NCBI GenBank assembly: GCA_032718475.1
Contig: JAUCBJ010000717.1
Span: forward strand, 1-39,746
Reading direction: 5' to 3'
Origin: Nemertoderma westbladi
Taxonomy: Eukaryota > Xenacoelomorpha > Nemertodermatida > Nemertodermatidae
Length of the DNA stretch: 39,746 nt
Below, one piece after another: positions 22,281 through 32,686 of this stretch (positions within the stretch are counted from its first letter, which is position 1; every line of letters starts with the position of its first letter). The notes beneath the pieces were generated by a model. That model did not search any database. It saw only the letters and a list, made by a program, of their open reading frames with translations, and was not told where the DNA came from. The translations under genes and the position numbers were made by a program.

Positions 22281-22288
22281 TTCTGAGG
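22281..22288. other. 8-bp target-site duplication, right copy (TTCTGAGG)
   Basis: Partner of 20748-20755; RTE sequence resumes immediately after it. Confidence 0.85.
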
Positions 22289-22497
22289 GTACTCCTACAT
22301 CATCAGCAAAGTCTAAATCAGTTAGGTACTTGGCAGGATTTCCTCGACTTCTGGAGCCAGTAGGTGGAGTTATCATCACCCCATCATCATTATGATGATC
22401 TAAGGACGTGCGTAGAATATAGTCAACCACAATTATGAACAAGAATGGTGCAAGTGTGTCTCCTTGGAGGACGCCCCATAACACTTCAAATGGTTCT
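22289..22497 (-). pseudogene. RTE copy A, reverse transcriptase core fragment
   Basis: The fragment reads PFEVLWGVLQGDTLAPFLF, VVDYILRTSLDHHNDDG and KYLTDLDFADD, the last being the RT catalytic FADD motif. It ends abruptly upstream at the satellite junction 22497/22498. Where copy B has a TAGGCC insertion creating a stop, this copy is intact. Confidence 0.85.
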
Positions 22498-25400
22498 AGA
22501 AGGGGAGAAGAATACAATATACAAGAGAATCTAGGAATTTATAGAAGGGGAGAAGAATACAATATACAAGATAATCTAGGAATTTATAGAAGGGGAGAAG
22601 AATACAATATACAAGAGAATCTAGGAATTTATAGAAGGGGAGAAGAATACAAATATACAAGAGAATCTAGGAATTTATAGAAGGGGAGAAGAATACAAAT
22701 ATACAAGAGAATCTAGGAATTTATAGAAGGGGAGAAGAATATACAAGAGAATCTAGGAATTTATAGAAGGGGAGAAGAATACAATATACAAGAGAATCTA
22801 GGAACTTATAGAAGGGGAGAAGAATATACAAGAGAATCTAGGAATTTATAGAAGGGGAGAAGAATACAATATACAAGAGAATCTAGGAATTTATAGAAGG
22901 GGAGAAGAATACAATATAGAAGAGAATCTAGGAATTTATAGAAGGGGAGAAGAATACAATATACAAGAGAATCTAGAAATTTATAGAAGGGGAGAAGAAT
23001 ACAATATACAAGAGAATCTAGGAATTTATAGAAGGGGAGAAGAATACAATATACAAGAGAATCAAGGAACTTATAGAAGGGGAGAAGAATATACAAGAGA
23101 ATCTAGGAATTTATAGAAGGGGAGAAGAATACAATATACAAGAGAATCTATGAATTTATAAAAGGGGAGAAGAATACAATATACAAGAGAATCTAGGAAT
23201 TTATAGAAGGGGAGAAGAATACAATATACAAGAGAATCTAGGAATTTATAGAAGGGGAGAAGAATACAATATACAAGAGAATCAAGGAACCTATAGAAGG
23301 GGAGAAGAATATACAAGAGAATCTAGGAATTTATAGAAGGGGAGAAGAATACAATATACAAGAGAATCTAGGAATTTATAAAAGGGGAGAAGAATACAAT
23401 ATACAAGAGAATCTAGGAATTGATAGAAGGGGAGAAGAATACAATATACAAGAGAATCTAGGAATTTATAGAAGGGGAGAAGAATACAATATACAAGAGA
23501 ATCTAGGAATTTATAGAAGGGGAGAAGAATACAATATACAAGAGAATCTAGGAATTTATAGAAGGGGAGAAGAATACAATATACAAGAGAATCTAGGAAT
23601 TTATAGAAGGGGAGAAGAATACAATATACAAGAGAATCTAGGAACTTATAGAAGGGGAGAAGAATATACAAGAGAATCTAGGAATTTATAGAAGGGTAGA
23701 AGAATACAATATACAAGATAATCTAGGAATTTATAGAAGAGGAGAAGAATACAATATACAAGAGAATCTAGGAACTTATAGAAGGGGAGAAGAATACAAT
23801 ATACAAGATAATCTAGGAATTTATAGAAGGGGAGAAGAATACAATATAGAAGAGAATCTAGGAATTTATAGAAGGGGAGAAGAATACAATATAGAAGAGA
23901 ATCTAGGAATTTATAGAAGGGGAGAAGAATACAATATACAAGAGAATCTAGGAACTTATAGAAGGGGAGAAGAATACAATATACAAGAGAATCTAGGAAT
24001 TTATAGAAGGGGAAAAGAATACAATATACAAGAGAATCTAGGAATTTATAGAAGGGGAGAAGAATACAATATAGAAGAGAATCTAGGAATTTATAGAAGG
24101 GGAGAAGAATACAATATAGAAGAGAATCTAGGAATTTATAGAAGGGGAGAAGAATACAATATACAAGAGAATCTAGGAACTTATAGAAGGGGAGAAGAAT
24201 ACAATTTACAAGAGAATCTAGGAACTTATAGAAGGGGAGAAGAATACAATATACAAGAGAATCTAGGAACTTATAGAAGGGGAGAAGAATATACAAGAGA
24301 ATCTAGGAATTTATAGAAGGGGAGAAGAATACAATATACAAGATAATCTAGGAATTTATAGAAGGGGAGAAGAATACAATATACAAGAGAATCTAGGAAC
24401 TTATAGAAGGGGAGAAGAATACAATATACAAGAGAATCTAGGAATTTATAGAAGGGGAGAAGAATACAATATACAAGAGAATCTAGGAACTTATAGAAGG
24501 GGAGAAGAATATACAAGAGAATCTAGGAATTTATAGAAGGGGAGAAGAATACAATATACAAGATAATCTAGGAATTTATAGAAGGGGAGAAGAATACAAT
24601 ATACAAGAGAATCTAGGAACTTATAGAAGGGGAGAAGAATACAATATACAAGATAATCTAGGAATTTATAGAAGGGGAGAAGAATACAATATACAAGAGA
24701 ATCTAGGAATTTATAGAAGGGGAGAAGAATACAATATACAAGAGAATCTAGGAATTTATAGAAGGGGAGAAGAATACAATATACAAGAGAATCTAGGAAT
24801 TTATAGAAGGGGAGAAGAATACAATATACAAGAGAATCTAGGAATTTATAGAAGGGGAAAAGAATACAATATACAAGAGAATCTAGGAATTTATAGAAGG
24901 GGAGAAGAATACAATATAGAAGAGAATCTAGGAATTTATAGAAGGGGAGAAGAATACAATATAGAAGAGAATCTAGGAATTTATAGAAGGGGAGAAGAAT
25001 ACAATATACAAGAGAATCTAGGAACTTATAGAAGGGGAGAAGAATACAATTTACAAGAGAATCTAGGAACTTATAGAAGGGGAGAAGAATATACACGAGA
25101 ATCTGAAGGATTTTGAAGGAATTTATAGAAGGGGAGAAGAATACAATATACAAGAGAATCTAGGAACTTATAGAAGGGGAGAAGAATACAATTTACAAGA
25201 GAATCTAGGAACTTATAGAAGGGGAGAAGAATATACACGAGAATCTGAAGGATTTTGAAGGAATTTATAGAAGGGGAGAAGAATACAATATACAAGAGAA
25301 TCTAGGAACTTATAGAAGGGGAGAAGAATACAATATACAAGAGAATCTAGGAATTTATAGAAGAGGAGAAGAATACAATATACAAGAGAATCTAGGAATT

Positions 25401-28400
25401 TATAGAAGGGGAGAAGAATACAATATACAAGAGAATCTAGGAATTTATAGAAGGGGAGAAGAATACAATATACAAGAGAATCTAGGAATTTATAGAAGGG
25501 GAGAAGAATACAATATACAAGAGAATCTAGGAATTTATAGAAGGGGAGAAGAATACAATATACAAGAGAATCTAGGAATTTATAGAAGGGGAGAAGAATA
25601 CAATATACAAGAGAATCTAGGAATTTATAGAAGGGGAGAAGAATACAATATACAAGAGAATCTAGGAATTTATAGAAGGGGAGAAGAATACAATATACAA
25701 GAGAATCTAGGAATTTATAGAAGGGGAGAAGAATACAATATACAAGAGAATCTAGGAATTTATAGAAGGGGAGAAGAATACAATATACAAGAGAATCTAG
25801 GAATTTATAGAAGGGGAGAAGAATACAATATACAAGAGAATCTAGGAATTTATAGAAGGGGAGAAGAATACAATATACAAGAGAATCTAGGAATTTATAG
25901 AAGGGGAGAAGAATACAATATACAAGAGAATCTAGGAATTTATAGAAGGGGAGAAGAATACAATATACAAGAGAATCTAGGAATTTATAGAAGGGGAGAA
26001 GAATACAATATACAAGAGAATCTAGGAATTTATAGAAGGGGAGAAGAATACAATATACAAGAGAATCTAGGAATTTATAGAAGGGGAGAAGAATACAATA
26101 TACAAGATAATCTAGGAATTTATAGAAGGGGAGAAGAATACAATATACAAGAGAATCTAGGAATTTATAGAAGGGAAGAAGAATACAATATACAAGATAA
26201 TCTAGGAATTTATAGAAGGGGAGAAGAATACAATATACAAGAGAATCTAGGAATTTATAGAAGGGGAGAAGAATACAATATACAAGAGAATCTAGGAATT
26301 TATAGAAGGGGAGAAGAATACAATATACAAGAGAATCTAGGAATTTATAGAAGGGGAGAAGAATACAATATACAAGAGAATCTAGGAATTTATAGAAGGG
26401 GAGAAGAATACAATATACAAGAGAATCTAGGAATTTATAGAAGGGGAGAAGAATACAATATACAAGATAATCTAGGAATTTATAGAAGGGAAGAAGAATA
26501 CAATATACAAGAGAATCTAGGAATTTATAGAAGGGGAGAAGAATACAATATACAAGAGAATCTAGGAATTTATAGAAGGGAAGAAGAATACAATATACAA
26601 GAGAATCTAGGAATTTATAGAAGGGGAGAAGAATACAATATACAAGAGAATCTAGGAATTTATAGAAGGGAAGAATAATACAATATACAAGAGAATGTAG
26701 GAATTTATAGAAGGGGAGAAGAATACAATATACAAGATAATCTAGGAATTTATAGAAGGGGAGAAGAATACAATATACAAGAGAATCTAGGAATTTATAG
26801 AAGGGGAGAAGAATACAATATACAAGAGAATCTAGGAATTTATAGAAGGGGAGAAGAATACAATATACAAGAGAATCTAGGAATTTATAGAAGGGGAGAA
26901 GAATACAATATACAAGAGAATCTAGGAATTTATAGAAGGGGAGAAGAATACAATATACAAGAGAATCTAGGAATTTATAGAAGGGGAGAAGAATACAATA
27001 TACAAGAGAATCTAGGAATTTATAGAAGGGGAGAAGAATACAATATACAAGAGAATCTAGGAATTTATAGAAGGGGAGAAGAATACAATATACAAGATAA
27101 TCTAGGAATTTATAGAAGGGAAGAATAATACAATATACAAGAGAATGTAGGAATTTATAGAAGGGGAGAAGAATACAATATACAAGAGAATCTAGGAATT
27201 TATAGAAGGGAAGAATAATACAATATACAAGAGAATCTAGGAATTTATAGAAGGGGAGAAGAATACAATATACAAGAGAATCTAGGAATTTATAGAAGGG
27301 AAGAATAATACAATATACAAGAGAATGTAGGAATTTATAGAAGGGGAGAAGAATACAATATACAAGAGAATCTAGGAATTTATAGAAGGGAAGAATAATA
27401 CAATATACAAGAGAATCTAGGAATTTATAGAAGGGGAGAAGAATACAATATACAAGAGAATCTAGGAATTTATAGAAGGGGAGAAGAATACAATATACAA
27501 GAGAATCTAGGAATTTATAGAAGGGGAGAAGAATACAATATAGAAGAGAATCTAGGAATTTATAGAAGGGGAGAAGAATATACAAGAGAATCTAGGAATT
27601 TATAGAAGGGGAGAAGAATACAATATACAAGAGAATCTAGGAATTTATAGAAGGGGAGAAGAATACAATATACAAGAGAATCTAAGAATTTATAGAAGGG
27701 GAGAAGAATACAATATACAAGAGAATCTAGGAATTTATAGAAGGGGAGAAGAATACAATATACAAGAGAATCTAAGAATTTATAGAAGGGGAGAAGAATA
27801 CAATATACAAGATAATCTAGGAATTTATAGAAGGGGAGAAGAATACAATATACAAGAGAATCTAGGAATTTATAGAAGGGAAGAATAATACAATATACAA
27901 GAGAATGTAGGAATTTATAGAAGGGGAGAAGAATACAATATACAAGAGAATCTAGGAATTTATAGAAAGGGAGAAGAATACAATATACAAGATAATCTAG
28001 GAATTTATAGAAGGGGAGAAGAATACAATATACAAGATAATCTAGGAATTTATAGAAGGGGGGAAGAATACAATATAGAAGAGAATCTAGGAATTTATAG
28101 AAGGGGAGAAGAATACAATATACAAGAGAATTTAGGAACTTATAGAAGGGGAGAAGAATACAATATACAAGAGAATCTAAGAATTTATAGAAGGGGAGAA
28201 GAATACAATATACAAGATAATCTAGGAATTTATAGAAGGGGAGAAGAATACAATATACAAGAGAATCTAGGAATTTATAGAAGGGAAGAAGAATACAATA
28301 TACAAGAGAATCTAGGAATTTATAGAAGGGGAGAAGAATACAATATACAAGAGAATCTAAGAATTTATAGAAGGGGAGAAGAATACAATATACAAGATAA

Positions 28401-31400
28401 TCTAGGAATTTATAGAAGGGGAGAAGAATACAATATACAAGAGAATCTAGGAATTTATAGAAGGGAAGAATAATACAATATACAAGAGAATGTAGGAATT
28501 TATAGAAGGGGAGAAGAATACAATATACAAGAGAATCTAGGAATTTATAGAAAGGGAGAAGAATACAATATACAAGATAATCTAGGAATTTATAGAAGGG
28601 GAGAAGAATACAATATACAAGATAATCTAGGAATTTATAGAAGGGGGGAAGAATACAATATAGAAGAGAATCTAGGAATTTATAGAAGGGGAGAAGAATA
28701 CAATATACAAGAGAATTTAGGAACTTATAGAAGGGGAGAAGAATACAATATACAAGAGAATCTAGGAATTTATAGAAGGGGAGAAGAATACAATATAGAA
28801 GAGAATCTAGGAATTTATAGAAGGGGAGAAGAATACAATATACAAGAGAATCAAGGAACTTATAGAAGGGGAGAAGAATACAATATACAAGAGAATCTAA
28901 GAATTTATAGAAGGGGAGAAGAATACAATATACAAGAGAATCTAAGAATTTATAGAAGGGGAGAAGAATACAATATACAAGAGAATCTAGGAATTTATAG
29001 AAGGGGAGAAGAATACAATATACAAGAGAATCTAGGAATTTATAGAAGGGGAGAAGAATACAATATACAAGAGAATCTAGGAATTTATAGAAGGGGAGAA
29101 GAATATACAAGAGAATCTAGGAATTTAAAGAAGGGGAGAAGAATACAATATACAAGAGAATCTAAGAATTTATAGAAGGGGAGAAGAATACAATATAGAA
29201 GAGAATCTAGGAATTTATAGAAGGGGAGAAGAATGCAATATAGAAGAGAATCTAGGAATTTGTAGAAGGGGAGAAGAATACAATATACAAGAGAATCTAG
29301 GAATTTATAGAAGGGGAGAAGAATACAATATACAAGAGAATCTAGGAACTTATAGAAGGGGAGAAGAATACAATATACAAGAGAATCTAGGAATTTATAG
29401 AAGGGGAGAAGAATACAATATACAAGAGAATGTAGGAATTTATAGAAGGGGAGAAGAATACAATATAGAAGAGAATCTAGGAATTTATAGAAGGGGAGAA
29501 GAATACAATATACAAGAGAATCTAGGAACTTATAGAAGGGGAGAAGAATACAATATACAAGAGAATCTAAGAATTTATAGAAGGGGAGAAGAATACAATA
29601 TACAAGAGAATCTAGGAACTTATAGAAGGGGAGAAGAATACAATATACAAGAGAATCTAGGAATTTATAGAAGGGGAGAAGAATACAATATACAAGAGAA
29701 TGTAGGAATTTATAGAAGGGGAGAAGAATACAATATAGAAGAGAATCTAGGAATTTATAGAAGGGGAGAAGAATACAATATACAAGAGAATCTAGGAACT
29801 TATAGAAGGGGAGAAGAATACAATATACAAGAGAATCTAGGAATTTATAGAAGGGGAGAAGAATACAATATACAAGAGAATCTAGGAATTTATAGAAGGG
29901 GAGAAGAATACAATATACAAGAGAATCTAGGAATTTATAGAAGGGGAGAAGAATACAATATACAAGATAATCTAGGAATTTATAGAAGGGGAGAAGAATA
30001 CAATATACAAGAGAATCTAGGAATTTATAGAAGGGGAGAAGAATACAATATAGAAGAGAATCTAGGAATTTGTAGAAGGGGAGAAGAATACAATATACAA
30101 GAGAATCTAGGAATTTATAGAAGGGGAGAAGAATACAATATACAAGAGAATCTAGGAATTTATAGAAGGGGAGAAGAATATACAAGAGAATCTAGGAATT
30201 TATAGAAGGGGAGAAGAATACAATATACAAGAGAATCTAGGAATTTATAGAAGGGGAGAAGAATATACAAGAGAATCTAGGAATTTATAGAAGGGGAGAA
30301 GAATACAATATACAAGAGAATCTAGGAATTTATAGAAGGGGAGAAGAATATACAAGAGAATCTAGGAATTTATAGAAGGGGAGAAGAATACAATATAGAA
30401 GAGAATCTAGGAATTTGTAGAAGGGGAGAAGAATACAATATACAAGAGAATCTAGGAATTTATAGAAGGGGAGAAGAATACAATATACAAGAGAATCTAG
30501 GAATTTATAGAAGGGGAGAAGAATATACAAGAGAATCTAGGAATTTATAGAAGGGGAGAAGAATACAATATACAAGAGAATCTAGGAATTTATAGAAGGG
30601 GAGAAGAATATACAAGAGAATCTAGGAATTTATAGAAGGGGAGAAGAATACAATATACAAGAGAATCTAGGAATTTATAGAAGGGGAGAAGAATACAATA
30701 TACAAGAGAATCTAGGAATTTATAGAAGGGGAGAAGAATATACAAGAGAATCTAGGAATTTAAAGAAGGGGAGAAGAATACAATATACAAGAGAATCTAA
30801 GAATTTATAGAAGGGGAGAAGAATACAATATAGAAGAGAATCTAGGAATTTATAGAAGGGGAGAAGAATGCAATATAGAAGAGAATCTAGGAATTTATAG
30901 AAGGGGAGAAGAATATACAAGAGAATCTAGGAATTTAAAGAAGGGGAGAAGAATACAATATACAAGAGAATCTAAGAATTTATAGAAGGGGAGAAGAATA
31001 CAATATACAAGAGAATCTAGGAATTTATAGAAGGGGAGAAGAATACAATATACAAGATAATCTAGGAATTTATAGAAGGGGAGAAGAATACAATATACAA
31101 GAGAATCTAGGAATTTATAGAAGGGGAGAAGAATACAATATAGAAGAGAATCTAGGAATTTGTAGAAGGGGAGAAGAATACAATATACAAGAGAATCTAG
31201 GAATTTATAGAAGGGGAGAAGAATACAATATACAAGAGAATCTAGGAATTTATAGAAGGGGAGAAGAATACAATATACAAGAGAATCTAGGAATTTATAG
31301 AAGGGGAGAAGAATATACAAGAGAATCTAGGAATTTAAAGAAGGGGAGAAGAATACAATATACAAGAGAATCTAAGAATTTATAGAAGGGGAGAAGAATA

Positions 31401-32328
31401 CAATATAGAAGAGAATCTAGGAATTTATAGAAGGGGAGAAGAATGCAATATAGAAGAGAATCTAGGAATTTGTAGAAGGGGAGAAGAATACAATATACAA
31501 GAGAATCTAGGAATTTATAGAAGGGGAGAAGAATACAATATACAAGAGAATCTAGGAACTTATAGAAGGGGAGAAGAATACAATATACAAGAGAATCTAG
31601 GAATTTATAGAAGGGGAGAAGAATACAATATACAAGAGAATGTAGGAATTTATAGAAGGGGAGAAGAATACAATATAGAAGAGAATCTAGGAATTTATAG
31701 AAGGGGAGAAGAATACAATATACAAGAGAATCTAGGAACTTATAGAAGGGGAGAAGAATACAATATACAAGAGAATCTAAGAATTTATAGAAGGGGAGAA
31801 GAATACAATATACAAGAGAATCTAGGAACTTATAGAAGGGGAGAAGAATACAATATACAAGAGAATCTAGGAATTTATAGAAGGGGAGAAGAATACAATA
31901 TACAAGAGAATGTAGGAATTTATAGAAGGGGAGAAGAATACAATATAGAAGAGAATCTAGGAATTTATAGAAGGGGAGAAGAATACAATATACAAGAGAA
32001 TCTAGGAACTTATAGAAGGGGAGAAGAATACAATATACAAGAGAATCTAGGAATTTATAGAAGGGGAGAAGAATACAATATACAAGAGAATCTAGGAATT
32101 TATAGAAGGGGAGAAGAATACAATATACAAGAGAATCTAGGAATTTATAGAAGGGGAGAAGAATACAATATACAAGAGAATCTAGGAATTTATAGAAGGG
32201 GAGAAGAATACAATATACAAGAGAATCTAGGAATTTATAGAAGGGGAGAAGAATACAATATACAAGATAATCTAGGAATTTATAGAAGGGGAGAAGAATA
32301 CAATATACAAGATAATCTAGGAATTTAT
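22498..32328. repeat. 45-bp satellite array, about 215-220 units with higher-order structure
   Basis: The unit contains AATCTAGGAATTTATAGAAG, GGGAGAAGAA and TACAATATACAAGAG. A 40-bp variant lacks ACAAT (GAATATACAAG). Other recurring variants are GATAATC, TAGAAGAG, GGAACTT, TTAAAGAAG and AAGAATAATAC. The right boundary is near GAATTTATATTGTAATCG. All units face the same way. Because 45 is a multiple of three, the minus strand stays open as YKFLDSLVYCILLPF, giving spurious frames up to 790 residues; these end wherever a 40-bp unit shifts the phase. No gene is present. Confidence 0.97.
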
Positions 32329-32686
32329 ATTGTAATCGAATGAGTTTAAAATTGAATTGGCTACGATATATTTTATTGTCTCTTGACTGTGTAATGTAGC
32401 GGCCCGGACGTAACGTAACAGACGAGGAAGAAGATAAAAAAAATAGGAATATTTTACATCAATTCATAATGACAGATGAATCAATCCAAATATCTATCTA
32501 TACACTAAATTTGTGACGCTTTAAACGCCAATGAATATATTTAAACACCCAGATATAATATCGAAATAAATTTATTATATACCTAAAATTTGTTAACTAA
32601 AATAATAAAAATTGTAGTTAAAAGCGGCATGCGGGCAGCAACATGACTAGAGCAATGGTGGCTATACTGGCGTCAATGTAACGCAG
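32329..32686. other. AT-rich region, probable 3' UTR of the USP6NL-like gene
   Basis: Single-copy AT-rich DNA lies between the satellite and the USP6NL-like stop codon. No open frame of note is seen; it probably holds the 3' UTR. Confidence 0.45.
32571..32576 (-). promoter_or_regulatory. Candidate polyadenylation signal (AATAAA) of the USP6NL-like gene
   Basis: AATAAA on the minus strand lies about 110 nt after the USP6NL-like stop codon. A GU-rich stretch (GGGTGTTT) follows about 25 nt downstream. The region is AT-rich, so chance occurrence is possible. Confidence 0.35.

Larger units (their letters stand above)
19981..22497 (-). mobile_element. RTE-type LINE, copy A: 5'-truncated and split by a foldback-like element
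   Basis: The two flanks (19981-20755 and 22281-22497) match consecutive parts of copy B at 37690-38707 with only scattered differences. The 3' end lies near the ACTAG-ATCGGCATGC sequence shared by both copies. The 5' end is cut at 22497, where the 45-bp satellite begins in place of the next RTE bases. A deletion of about 17 bp relative to copy B near 20715-20735 shifts the frame. This is a dead copy. Confidence 0.9.

Noticed and set aside
22806-31320. Long minus-strand open frames (up to 790 residues) reading YKFLDSLVYCILLPF, resembling hydrophobic membrane proteins
   Set aside because: They are a 45-bp satellite read in phase. Unit length is a multiple of three and the frames end wherever a 40-bp unit occurs. 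No start context, domain or codon-level constraint is seen.
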